From positions 1 to 8,271 of the forward strand of contig CBFGTI010000226.1 in the NCBI GenBank assembly GCA_965651695.1: a stretch of 8,271 bases of DNA, given 5' to 3'. Position numbers and translations under genes: made by a program. The number at the start of each line of letters is the position of its first letter. The first letter of the stretch is position 1. A model generated the notes under the pieces. It worked only from the letters and a program-made list of their open reading frames with translations, was not told the DNA's origin and made no database searches. Of the stretch, positions 1-6,564 are shown one piece after another. This DNA comes from Imperialibacter sp965651695. GTDB lineage: Bacteria; Bacteroidota; Bacteroidia; Cytophagales; Cyclobacteriaceae.

Positions 1-620
1 TGAACGACCTTCCGGAGTCGCTGAAAGGCAGGGTGAAGGGTGGCGGTTCGTTAACTGCGCTTCCGATCATCGAAACACAGGCTGGCGACGTTTCTGCGTA
101 CATTCCAACCAACGTAATTTCGATTACCGACGGTCAGATATTCCTCGAAACCAACCTTTTCAACTCTGGTGTAAGGCCGGCCATTAACGTAGGTATTTCG
201 GTATCGCGGGTAGGTGGTTCCGCGCAGATCAAGTCAATGAAAAAGGTTGCTGGTACGCTCAAACTCGACCAGGCGCAGTTCCGCGAACTGGAAGCCTTCT
301 CGAAGTTTGGCTCAGACCTTGATGCGGCCACCAAGCTGGTGATTGACAGGGGTAGAAGAAACCAGGAAATTCTGAAGCAGCCGCAGTTCTCGCCTATGTC
401 GGTTGAGCATCAGATCGCCATCATCTACATATCCACCAAGGGATTCCTTGACAAGGTGCCCATCGAAAGCGTAAAAGCGTTTGAGAAAGAGTACCTCACC
501 TTGCTGAGTGCGCAGCACAAAGATGTGCTCGATATGCTTCGTGCGGGTAAGTTCGATGACAACATTACCAATACGCTGGTTGAAGTGGCGAAAAGCTTGC
601 AAAAAAGTTATATATCCTAA
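1..620 (+). CDS. atpA: ATP synthase F1 subunit alpha, C-terminal part (5' end outside window)
   Basis: This is the C-terminal 205 or so residues of the F1 alpha subunit, which forms the alpha3beta3 hexamer of the membrane ATP synthase and carries the non-catalytic nucleotide sites. The frame is open from the first base, so the gene begins upstream; family members are a little over 500 residues, so roughly 60% is missing. Clear family signatures are visible: LTALPIIETQAGDVSAYIPTN near the start, then NVGISVSRVGGSAQIKSMK, which contains the alpha arginine finger (codon at 207-209). The helical C-terminal domain follows, with QAQFRELEAFSKFGSDLD. It ends in TAA, 51 bases before atpG. A GTG at 33 lies in frame but is internal, not a start. 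Identification is essentially certain; only the upstream extent is unknown. Confidence 0.98.
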   Translation, partial: NDLPESLKGRVKGGGSLTALPIIETQAGDVSAYIPTNVISITDGQIFLETNLFNSGVRPAINVGISVSRVGGSAQIKSMKKVAGTLKLDQAQFRELEAFSKFGSDLDAATKLVIDRGRRNQEILKQPQFSPMSVEHQIAIIYISTKGFLDKVPIESVKAFEKEYLTLLSAQHKDVLDMLRAGKFDDNITNTLVEVAKSLQKSYIS

Positions 621-632
621 TTAAGAGAAAGT

Positions 633-657
633 GGTGCCCTCCAGCTGCGGGGGTACC
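633..657 (+). other. Intercistronic hairpin between atpA and atpG
   Basis: GGTGCCCTC (633-641) can pair with GGGGGTACC (649-657) over nine positions, two of them G-T wobbles, around a 7-base loop. No T-run follows, so it is not an intrinsic terminator. It sits wholly inside the 51-base gap between the two F1 genes, ending 14 bases before the atpG start. It could influence mRNA processing, stability or atpG translation, which would suit the 3:1 alpha to gamma stoichiometry. That role is an inference. Confidence 0.4.
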
Positions 658-671
658 CAAATATTAGCAAT

Positions 672-1565
672 ATGGCGAACCTAAAGGAGGTAAAAAGCAG
701 AATTCAGTCGGTTTCTTCTACACAGCAGATCACCAAGGCCATGAAAATGGTGGCGGCTGCCAAGTTAAGAAGGGCGCAGGATCGCATCGTACAGATGCGC
801 CCCTATTCTGAAAAACTTTCCCGTATCCTCAGAAATGTATCGTCAGCTGTATCCGACGACCTGCAAAACGAATATGCTACCGAACGTGACGTTGAGAAAG
901 TTGCCCTCGTGGTAATCTCTTCCGACAAAGGCCTGTGTGGTGCATTTAATTCATCGGCGTTTAAAGCCGCACTGGTTCTTCTGCAAACGAAGTACAAGGA
1001 GCAGCACCGGGCAGGCAACGTGGTAATAATACCTATAGGTAAGAAGGCCTACGAGTTTTTTAAAAAGCGAAACTACAATGTAGTAGATAAATACTGGGAA
1101 ATTTTCTCCAGCCTTTCGTTTGACGAAGTTCGCCCGGCAGCAGAGTTTCTGATGGACGAATTTCGCAAAGGAAGCCTCGACAGAATCGAGCTGATTTACA
1201 ACGAGTTTAAAAATGTAGCTACGCAGATCTTAAGGGTTGAACAGTTTTTACCTATTGCACAGATTGAAACGGAAGAAGAGGACAACGCCAAGGGACGTGC
1301 TATCGACTACATTTATGAGCCTTCACGTGAGTTTATAGTGAAAGAGCTTATACCAAAGTCGCTCAAAATTCAGCTATACAAGGCCACTTTGGAGTCTAAT
1401 GCCTCTGAGCAGGGAGCCAGAATGACGGCCATGGGCCAGGCAACCGACAACGCCGGCGAGCTGCTGAAGGAGCTTAAGCTGATGTACAACAGAACCCGCC
1501 AGGCCGCTATTACAAAAGAAATACTCGAGATTGTTGGCGGCGCCGAGGCTCTAAAAAGCAGCTGA
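672..1565 (+). CDS. atpG: ATP synthase F1 subunit gamma
   Basis: This encodes the 297-residue gamma subunit, the rotating central stalk that couples the c-ring of F0 to the alpha3beta3 head. The N-terminal helix has the family pattern MANLKEVKSRIQSVSSTQQITKAMKMVAAAKLRRAQ, with the conserved QITKAMKMVAA core. The middle contains SSDKGLCGAFN, typical of the Rossmann-like domain. The C-terminal helix ends EQGARMTAMGQATDNAGEL...YNRTRQAAITKEILEIVGGAEAL, the part that turns inside the head. Length is usual for the family. The ATG at 672 gives the expected N terminus; no Shine-Dalgarno is seen before it, which is normal in Bacteroidota. It lies 51 bases after atpA and is followed by a strong terminator and no atpD, which fits the known separation of atpD/atpC from the main atp cluster in this phylum. 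Confidence 0.98.
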   Translation: MANLKEVKSRIQSVSSTQQITKAMKMVAAAKLRRAQDRIVQMRPYSEKLSRILRNVSSAVSDDLQNEYATERDVEKVALVVISSDKGLCGAFNSSAFKAALVLLQTKYKEQHRAGNVVIIPIGKKAYEFFKKRNYNVVDKYWEIFSSLSFDEVRPAAEFLMDEFRKGSLDRIELIYNEFKNVATQILRVEQFLPIAQIETEEEDNAKGRAIDYIYEPSREFIVKELIPKSLKIQLYKATLESNASEQGARMTAMGQATDNAGELLKELKLMYNRTRQAAITKEILEIVGGAEALKSS

Positions 1566-1590
1566 TGATTAACTAAACAACGATTTTTTT

Positions 1591-1618
1591 GGCTCATGAG
1601 ATCTCGTGGGCCTTTTTT
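1591..1618 (+). terminator. Intrinsic terminator after atpG
   Basis: A stem from GGCTCATGAG (1591-1600) through CTCGTGGGCC (1603-1612), about nine pairs with two G-T wobbles and a four-base GATC loop, is followed directly by six T's (1613-1618). It begins 25 bases after the atpG stop and should end the atp transcript. It works in the + direction only, as the T-run lies on that side. The next gene starts only four bases after the T-run. Confidence 0.8.
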
Positions 1619-1622
1619 ATTT

Positions 1623-2456
1623 ATGCGGGAATCGTTTTTTGGCGGACTATTGAAATACGGCAGCCTTGAAGTAGCCGCAGGCGCAATACTTATGTCGTCT
1701 GCTTTGGCCAGGGTATACCATGTTCAAATGCATTTGCCTGTTTATGTGGCGCAGTTTAGCGCGGTTTGGTTTATTTATCTCCTCGACAGGCTATTCGATG
1801 CGCGAAAGATCAAATACCCGGCGGTAAACCCCCGTCATTTGTTTTATCAGCAGCATCGCCAGCGGCTTTTATATGTGCTGGTGCTTGCCGGGTTGCCGGG
1901 TATAGTTTCTGTCCAATTTTTGCCGCTTCCGGTACTTACGTGGGGTTTTATGCTTATGGGGCTTTGTCTTTTGTACCTTATATGTGTTTACCTGTCGGAT
2001 AAAAAGTTGCCAAAAGAGGTGCTGGTTGCAGTACTTTATACTTCGGGCGTTTCGCTGGCTCCCCGGGCTCTTGCCGCCAATGCCGCCGACATCCCCGATC
2101 TAATCATTTTCGCTGCTTTATTTCTGATTGCCTTTATTAACCTCGTGCTGTTTTCCCACTTAGAAAAGGAATACGATGTGCTGGACGGCCAGTCTTCATT
2201 TATAAGCCGGTTGGCTTCTCCTAAGCTGAATGCATTGGTTGGTGTATTGTTTGTTCTCGAATTTTTTCTGCTTGCCGGCATGTGGACGTTCAGGGCTATC
2301 GACGGTGTGCCGCAGTTGCTGGTGCTGCTTCTCGCTATGACCACCGTGCTGCTGGTGCTGCGCAAAAAAATGCATTCGTTTGCCAATCCTTTGGTTTTCC
2401 GAATGATAGCAGACGGCATATTTCTACTTCCGGCATTTTTACTCCTTTTGCAATGA
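1623..2456 (+). CDS. UbiA-like prenyltransferase-family membrane protein
   Basis: This is a 277-residue polytopic membrane protein with about seven to nine hydrophobic segments. Two short acidic motifs lie at the spacing expected of the UbiA superfamily, which transfers prenyl chains to aromatic or other acceptors in the membrane. They are YLLDRLFDA (D55, D59) after the second segment and EKEYDVLDG (D185, D188) in a later cytoplasmic loop; SDKKLP before another helix resembles the family's lysine-rich loop. The usual Asn that opens motif 1 is absent, so the substrate or even the activity is uncertain. The ATG at 1623 is preferred over an in-frame ATG at 1596, because the latter lies inside the atpG terminator stem. 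The stop overlaps the next gene's start (ATGA), indicating translational coupling with a methyltransferase. The family call is moderately sure; no specific enzyme can be named. Confidence 0.72.
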   Translation: MRESFFGGLLKYGSLEVAAGAILMSSALARVYHVQMHLPVYVAQFSAVWFIYLLDRLFDARKIKYPAVNPRHLFYQQHRQRLLYVLVLAGLPGIVSVQFLPLPVLTWGFMLMGLCLLYLICVYLSDKKLPKEVLVAVLYTSGVSLAPRALAANAADIPDLIIFAALFLIAFINLVLFSHLEKEYDVLDGQSSFISRLASPKLNALVGVLFVLEFFLLAGMWTFRAIDGVPQLLVLLLAMTTVLLVLRKKMHSFANPLVFRMIADGIFLLPAFLLLLQ

Positions 2457-3073
2457 GCAGCGGGTTCGACAGCATTGCCCCTTACTACGACAGGCTGGCC
2501 CGGCTTGTATTCGGAAACTCGATTGTAGCCTGCCAAAGCCATTTGGTACCGGCAGTAAAAAACGGAGGTAATGTACTTATTGTTGGCGGTGGAACGGGTG
2601 CCTTTCTGCCTGCACTGCTGCGTGACAAGCAAGATCTGCATGTCGACTTTGTTGAGCTGTCGGGCCCAATGATAAACCGGGCTAAATTAAGGCTCGGCAA
2701 CGGGGCGTCTGTGAGTTTCATCCAGGCCAGCATCTTCGGGTTTGTGCCAAGCAGAAAGTACGATACGGTCTTTTTTCCCTTCTTCTTCGACCTGTTTGCG
2801 TCGGCTGAGGTAGAAAAACTCATTGCACAGATTACCACTTTTTGCACATCGGAGGCACAACTTTTAGTAGCAGAATTTGCTGTGCCGCCAAACTCACGGG
2901 GCTGGAAGCCGTTAGTAATGAAGCTGATGTATCTGTTCTTTAAATTTACATGCGGCATAACTGCCCGGCAATTGCCCGATTGGAAAACGGCCGTGCGGTC
3001 AGCGAAGTGGAACTTGAAAGAGGAAACCCTCTTTTTTCACGGAATGATGGGCTCATTCCATTTTGTGCGATAG
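2453..3073 (+). CDS. Class I SAM-dependent methyltransferase
   Basis: This is a 206-residue soluble protein. The N terminus FDSIAPYYDRLARLVFG matches the opening of many UbiE-like methyltransferases. Motif I, VLIVGGGTGAFL (residues 41-52), is the glycine-rich SAM-binding loop, and the acidic residue ending strand 2 is E69 in VDFVELS. YDTVFFPFFFDLF (about 103-115) corresponds to the strand-4 region. The C-terminal third, PLVMKLMYLFFKFTCGI, resembles the substrate-lid part of small-molecule methyltransferases, and the protein is a little shorter than UbiE itself. The ATG at 2453 overlaps the previous stop and gives a natural N terminus; the frame is open upstream to 2282 but that part only shadows the preceding gene. 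Pairing with a UbiA-like protein suggests methylation of a prenylated lipid or quinone-like compound. That is inference from context; the acceptor is unknown. Confidence 0.85.
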   Translation: MSSGFDSIAPYYDRLARLVFGNSIVACQSHLVPAVKNGGNVLIVGGGTGAFLPALLRDKQDLHVDFVELSGPMINRAKLRLGNGASVSFIQASIFGFVPSRKYDTVFFPFFFDLFASAEVEKLIAQITTFCTSEAQLLVAEFAVPPNSRGWKPLVMKLMYLFFKFTCGITARQLPDWKTAVRSAKWNLKEETLFFHGMMGSFHFVR

Positions 3074-3083
3074 CATTTTTTTT

Positions 3084-3120
3084 GCGGAGGACCTGTGTAG
3101 AGGAAACCTTCTGCTTTTTT
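3084..3120 (+). terminator. Possible terminator after the methyltransferase gene
   Basis: GCGGAGG (3084-3090) can pair with CTTCTGC (3108-3114) over seven positions including two G-T wobbles, around a 17-base loop, and six T's follow (3115-3120). It starts 11 bases after the methyltransferase stop and would separate that unit from the sigma-factor operon. The stem is weak and the loop long, so this is tentative. Confidence 0.35.
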
Positions 3121-3151
3121 CGATGTCCTTTATCTCGAAACCTAACTAAAA

Positions 3152-3715
3152 TTGGATTCCGGAAGCTTAAGTATACAGGAATACCTGGTTATAAAAGGCC
3201 AGGAAGGAGACCGCCGGGCGATAAGCGAATTGTACAGGCTATATGCCAAAGCCATGTACAATATCTGTCGGCGTATGCTCGGCGATGAAGAAGAGGCCCG
3301 GGACGCCCTGCAAGATGCGTTTGTTGATGCCTTTGCCCATCTGGGCAAACTTCAGCAACCAAAAACATTTCCAGCATGGATAAAGCGCGTGGTAGTGAAC
3401 CACTGCATTAATGCCCTGCGGAAAAAAAGGTTGTTTACTATCAGCATCGACGAACATAGCGACTGGATGGACGATCAGGAAGAGGATGATTACTATACGC
3501 GGATGGAAGCGGCCCGGATTATAAGCGCAATGGATAAAATTTCGGACGGCTGCCGCACCGTGATGAACCTGTACCTTTTTGAAGGGTACGACCACTCAGA
3601 AATCGGCGAAATTCTTGGGATCTCCGAGTCTGCATCCAAGGCTCAGTATTGCAAAGCGAAGGGGAAGATAAGAGAACTGCTGGGGGTGGAAAAAATTAAA
3701 GTAGCCAACCAATGA
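3152..3715 (+). CDS. ECF-type RNA polymerase sigma-70 family sigma factor
   Basis: This is a 187-residue extracytoplasmic-function sigma factor, which directs RNA polymerase to a dedicated promoter set. Region 2 spans about residues 20-93: AISELYRLYAKAMYNICRRM, the acidic DEEEARDALQDAFVDAF and FPAWIKRVVVNHCINALRKKR. Region 4 spans about 125-178, with CRTVMNLYLFEGYDHSEIGEILGISESASKAQYCKAKGKIREL as the helix-turn-helix. The acidic linker DDQEEDDYY lies between. The start is taken as TTG at 3152: a stop lies three codons upstream, and the first in-frame ATG would delete the beginning of region 2. The stop overlaps the next gene's ATG (ATGA), so the sigma factor is co-translated with its likely membrane regulator. 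It heads a five-gene operon; autoregulation is usual for such factors but no convincing ECF promoter was found. Confidence 0.95.
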   Translation: MDSGSLSIQEYLVIKGQEGDRRAISELYRLYAKAMYNICRRMLGDEEEARDALQDAFVDAFAHLGKLQQPKTFPAWIKRVVVNHCINALRKKRLFTISIDEHSDWMDDQEEDDYYTRMEAARIISAMDKISDGCRTVMNLYLFEGYDHSEIGEILGISESASKAQYCKAKGKIRELLGVEKIKVANQ

Positions 3716-4260
3716 CAGATTACTTAAAAGACAGAATTACCCGTGACCGTAAAGATTTTGATCTCTACGAAACAGATTTTGATCTGGCATGGGGAGAAAT
3801 TGACGAAAAGCTCGACAAATTGTCGGGAGTCACGAAAATTGTGGCGCAGGAGCGGAGCCTGTGGCCAAGGATAGCCGCCGCTGTTGCACTTGTTTTAGCG
3901 GCCACGGTTGTGCTGCTGTGGCAGTTAAGCAAACCGGCCTCGCAATCGCATCCCACGCTTTCGATGGTTTCGGTGGAGATGGCCGAAACTGAGCAGTACT
4001 ATGCAATGATGATTTCAGAAAAAATGAGTGAAATAGAGGCGAATGGCAAATGGATCGACCAGGAAGTAATTGGGGACTTGAAGGCCCTCGATCAGGCATA
4101 CAACGAGCTAAGGAATGACTTGACCGACAACATGGACAATGAGGGAGTAATTAATGCCATGATTATTAATTATAAAATTAAGCTGGAGGTCCTTGACAGG
4201 ATTCTGGCTCAAATAAAGGAGGCTAAAAATGAAGCAGAAAGTAGCGGGTCATCTCTTTAG
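3712..4260 (+). CDS. Single-pass membrane protein, probable anti-sigma factor
   Basis: This is a 182-residue protein with a charged cytoplasmic N terminus (1-52, including DFDLYETDFDLAWGEIDEKLDKL) and one hydrophobic segment at about 53-71. The periplasmic C-terminal part is predicted helical, ending ...NEGVINAMIINYKIKLEVLDRILAQIKEAKNEA. Its start overlaps the sigma-factor stop by four bases. One-TM topology plus immediate coupling to an ECF sigma gene is the usual arrangement for an anti-sigma factor that sequesters sigma at the membrane until an envelope signal arrives. No zinc-binding HxxxCxxC motif of the ZAS type is present, so it belongs to a different class. The C-terminal pattern recalls uncharacterised Bacteroidota proteins found beside ECF sigma factors. 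Function is inferred from topology and context; the gene itself is certain. Confidence 0.75.
   Translation: MTDYLKDRITRDRKDFDLYETDFDLAWGEIDEKLDKLSGVTKIVAQERSLWPRIAAAVALVLAATVVLLWQLSKPASQSHPTLSMVSVEMAETEQYYAMMISEKMSEIEANGKWIDQEVIGDLKALDQAYNELRNDLTDNMDNEGVINAMIINYKIKLEVLDRILAQIKEAKNEAESSGSSL
4215..4222 (+). promoter_or_regulatory. Strong Shine-Dalgarno for the DUF4097-like gene
   Basis: AAAGGAGG lies six bases before the ATG at 4229, within the coding sequence of the upstream anti-sigma-like gene. It supports that start over any other and gives the protein its signal peptide. Full consensus sites are uncommon in Bacteroidota, and none of the other starts in this window has one. Confidence 0.6.
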
Positions 4261-5377
4261 GGGAGTAATAGTGTGCTGCTTGTTGTTAGCAGCGCAGGTG
4301 GCCACCGGGCAAGATGAGACAAAGCTTACCAGGAATATAAGCAGGCAGTTTAAAGTACCGGAAGACATTACCGTAGATGTAAACAATAAGTACGGGCGGG
4401 TAGTGGTGAAATCGTGGGCAAGAGACTCAGTAATGGTATCAATTGAGGTGGCTGCCTACGCCAAAGACTCGAAAACAGTGCAGAAGATGATGGAGCGGGT
4501 GGAGGTGGACTTCAGCAACATGGGCTCTTTTTTAACCGTAGAAACCGTGCTTGACCGCGGCACAGGCACTTTCAAAGAGCTGATGAATACAGTGGGCGAC
4601 TATTCGAAAACGCTGGTAAGCAAAAACAAACTCACTGTGGACTACGAGATAACCGTGCCGGAGAATGCCACGCTGTACCTCGACAACAAGTTTGGAAATG
4701 TTTTCATTGGCGACCATGGCGGGGCTGTTAAACTGACGCTTGCCCATGGCGACCTTAAGGCAAACGAGCTGAAGGGAAATGCTGTGCTTAACCTCAGCTT
4801 TGGCAAGGCAACCATACGCAAAATGCAGGAAGCAGAGCTCATGCTAAAAGCCGCGCAGGTTCACATTCAGCAGGCGCGAAGCATTCGGCTGGAGTCGATG
4901 ACTTCAGAGCTGAGAGTGGATGGTGCACTGTCTGCCAGGATAGATTCGCGGAACGATAAGCTTCACTTTCAGAAGATCGGGTGGATAAGCGGTAAGGGCA
5001 TGTTTACCGACTGGACGCTGGGAGAAGTGCAGGAAACGCTCGATCTCGACGTAAACTACGGGCAGCTGACTGTACTGCAATTGCACAAGGATTTTGCAAG
5101 CGTAAGGCTAAACAGCAAATACACCGATGTTGATGTAACCCTCGATCCGGGAAGCTGGGTTAATCTGGACATAAAAGCCGAACAAGAGAAAATTTTTATT
5201 CCCGCCAATTGGATTCCACTACTGCAAAACAATCCGGTGCCCGGCAAAGAAGGGTATGTACAACTAACTGGACCCGTAGGCAGGAGCAATTCGAAACAGG
5301 GGCTAATGCAGCTCGACCTGCAGGGAGCTTCCGTTACTTTTCATTACCAGGAAGCACTACCATTTACCAAGAATTAA
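4229..5377 (+). CDS. Secreted DUF4097-like beta-repeat protein
   Basis: This is a 382-residue protein with a Sec signal peptide (hydrophobic 11-26, cleavage likely at VATG-Q, residues 27/28) and no lipobox. The mature part is almost all beta: repeated short strands with an alternating pattern, such as VDVNNKYGRVVVKSW (about 49-63), LYLDNKFGNVFIGDH (about 149-163), LDVNYGQLTVLQL and VRLNSKYTDVDVTL. The recurring asparagine/aspartate–K-Y/F-G-x-V unit is characteristic of DUF4097/DUF2807-type putative adhesin or beta-solenoid proteins. It overlaps the anti-sigma-like gene by 32 bases in another frame and precedes the next gene by six bases, so all are one transcript. Likely location is periplasm or outer surface. 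Its role is unknown; operon position suggests an envelope-stress or surface function under the sigma factor, either as an output or a sensor. Confidence 0.75.
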   Translation: MKQKVAGHLFRGVIVCCLLLAAQVATGQDETKLTRNISRQFKVPEDITVDVNNKYGRVVVKSWARDSVMVSIEVAAYAKDSKTVQKMMERVEVDFSNMGSFLTVETVLDRGTGTFKELMNTVGDYSKTLVSKNKLTVDYEITVPENATLYLDNKFGNVFIGDHGGAVKLTLAHGDLKANELKGNAVLNLSFGKATIRKMQEAELMLKAAQVHIQQARSIRLESMTSELRVDGALSARIDSRNDKLHFQKIGWISGKGMFTDWTLGEVQETLDLDVNYGQLTVLQLHKDFASVRLNSKYTDVDVTLDPGSWVNLDIKAEQEKIFIPANWIPLLQNNPVPGKEGYVQLTGPVGRSNSKQGLMQLDLQGASVTFHYQEALPFTKN

Positions 5378-5383
5378 ATTCGA

Positions 5384-5914
5384 ATGAAGAAACTGTTACG
5401 CCTGACATTTTTTGCGGCAATTGCTTTTTCACCGGAGCTTTGTGCCGCTCAAAGCGCTCCTCAGGAATATTCTCAGTCGGCGGGAGTACGTTTTGGATCT
5501 ACCACGGCGCTTAGCTACAAGAAGTTTCTTGTAACAGAAGAGGCTATTGAAATACTTATCAGCGGACGTAGGGATGGCCTGCAGCTTACAACAATGTATG
5601 TATTTCATGAGCCAATGCAGCTGGCTTTTTCGCCAAATTTTTACGCCTATTATGGTGCAGGGGGGCACTTTGGCTACGAGAAGCGAAGAGACATGGCAAA
5701 AGTATTGATTGGCCCCGAGGGCGACAGCTTTGAATATGAACAGGAGACTTTTTTTGTAATGGGTGCCGATTTCCTGATCGGCGTGGAATACCGGTGGCTG
5801 GCTGCTCCTATTACCATTTCATTTGACGTCAAGCCCTACTTCGACTATATCGGCATGCGCAAGGTCGATTCAAGATTTTGGGATTCAGCAATCTCTTTCA
5901 AGTATATTTTTTAA
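5384..5914 (+). CDS. Small outer-membrane beta-barrel protein (hypothetical)
   Basis: This is a 176-residue protein with a signal peptide (MKKLLRLTFFAAIAFSPELCAAQ, cleavage near residue 22). It is then a run of amphipathic strands with many aromatic and glycine residues: SAGVRFGSTTALSYKKF, LAFSPNFYAYYGAGGHFGYE, FFVMGADFLIGVEYRW, ITISFDVKPYFDYIG. The C terminus AISFKYIF ends in phenylalanine, the usual outer-membrane assembly signal. Length fits a barrel of about eight strands. It starts six bases after the DUF4097-like gene and ends five bases before the next, with which it forms a pair of barrels of similar size. No specific family can be named; a transport, sensing or structural role is equally possible. 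Identification as a barrel rests on sequence pattern only. Confidence 0.7.
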   Translation: MKKLLRLTFFAAIAFSPELCAAQSAPQEYSQSAGVRFGSTTALSYKKFLVTEEAIEILISGRRDGLQLTTMYVFHEPMQLAFSPNFYAYYGAGGHFGYEKRRDMAKVLIGPEGDSFEYEQETFFVMGADFLIGVEYRWLAAPITISFDVKPYFDYIGMRKVDSRFWDSAISFKYIF

Positions 5915-5919
5915 AGCGG

Positions 5920-6543
5920 ATGGCAAAACATAAACTATTGGCAACAGCGTGGTTCTGTTTTATAGCGGCAAGTGCATTTGGCCAGGTCGAAAATCCAGAA
6001 CAGGTTAAGTCGCTGTTTAGCAAGGAAAACGACATAAAGGGTTTTGGTGGCATCGACCTAAACGTAACAGACGTGTACAAAGAAAGGTCGCTTATGCTGG
6101 GTGGCTACGGTGGCGCCATCATCAACAAACACGTAATGTTTGGGCTGGCAGGCTATGGGATGACGACCCAAAACCAATTTGCTGACGAAACAGGCAGGAA
6201 CCTCAACATTGAGGGCGGATACGGTGGCCTGTATCTCGGCGCCATCATTGCCCCAAACGAAGTAGTGCATGTATCGCTGCCGGTAGTGTTTGGAGCGGGG
6301 GCGCTACATATTATCGATAAGTCATACTTTCCATTTGCTGCCGACAAAGAATATGTGCTTGAATCGACGGCGTTTTTTGTAGTGAAACCTACTTTACAGC
6401 TGGAGGTTAACATCACTTCTTTTTTACGAGTAGGTGTGGGTGCATCTTACCGGCTGGTAAAAGGCTCGGATTTGCTCAACATTTCCGACGAAGAGCTGAC
6501 CAGCTGGGGCGGTACCTTCTCGGTTCGAATGGGACGTTTTTGA
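5920..6543 (+). CDS. Outer-membrane beta-barrel protein (hypothetical)
   Basis: This is a 207-residue protein with a signal peptide (MAKHKLLATAWFCFIAASAFG, cleavage before QVEN). Glycine- and aromatic-rich amphipathic strands follow, including KGFGGIDLNVTDV, LMLGGYGGAIINKHVMFGLAGYGMT, GGYGGLYLGAII, LPVVFGAGALHII, TLQLEVNITSFLRVGVGASYRLV and GTFSVRMGRF, ending in phenylalanine. The ATG at 5920 is chosen because it gives a clean signal peptide; an in-frame ATG at 5878 would add 14 residues and lie inside the previous gene. It is last in the sigma operon, five bases after the preceding stop. The barrel type resembles small OmpA-N/opacity-like porins of Bacteroidota, but no conserved family motif is recognised. 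Probably a target or partner of the envelope response the operon encodes. Confidence 0.72.
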   Translation: MAKHKLLATAWFCFIAASAFGQVENPEQVKSLFSKENDIKGFGGIDLNVTDVYKERSLMLGGYGGAIINKHVMFGLAGYGMTTQNQFADETGRNLNIEGGYGGLYLGAIIAPNEVVHVSLPVVFGAGALHIIDKSYFPFAADKEYVLESTAFFVVKPTLQLEVNITSFLRVGVGASYRLVKGSDLLNISDEELTSWGGTFSVRMGRF

Positions 6544-6554
6544 GCTGACTTGAC

Positions 6555-6564
6555 CTTAGCTAAG
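6555..6564. repeat. 10-bp perfect palindrome between convergent genes
   Basis: CTTAGCTAAG is its own reverse complement and spans the stop codon of the small - strand frame, 12 bases after the last + strand operon gene. It has no loop and no T-run, so a terminator role is weak. No other terminator for the sigma operon is seen within the next 50 bases. Confidence 0.3.

Noticed and set aside
683..690. AAAGGAGG near the atpG start
   Set aside because: It lies inside codons 4-7 of atpG, where the conserved residues L-K-E-V require it, and no start codon follows at a suitable distance.
1596..1622. Upstream ATG adding nine residues to the UbiA-like protein
   Set aside because: It lies within the atpG terminator stem, and the extra residues are encoded by the hairpin and its T-run; the ATG at 1623 is more natural.
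2282..2452. Upstream extension of the methyltransferase frame
   Set aside because: It overlaps the UbiA-like gene in another frame and has no family-like sequence; the ATGA overlap start at 2453 fits both genes.
2036..2641. 201-codon open frame on the - strand
   Set aside because: It lies antisense across two well-supported genes, and the translation shows no domain, signal peptide or membrane pattern.
3019..3037. Terminator-like hairpin inside the methyltransferase gene
   Set aside because: The stem is only five pairs and the coding sequence continues with a natural end at 3073.
3019..3108. Direct repeat AGAGGAAACC at 3019-3028 and 3099-3108, each before a T-run
   Set aside because: It is ten bases only; the first copy lies inside the methyltransferase coding region and the flanks do not match further, so chance is a fair explanation.
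3102..3127. ECF-type promoter (GGAAAC, 16 bases, TGTC) before the sigma gene
   Set aside because: It matches the ECF consensus only loosely, overlaps the possible terminator, and a single instance gives no support; a regulon-wide motif search would be needed.
5209..5514. 101-codon open frame on the + strand
   Set aside because: It overlaps the end of the DUF4097-like gene and the start of the first barrel gene, both of which have signal peptides and coherent patterns.
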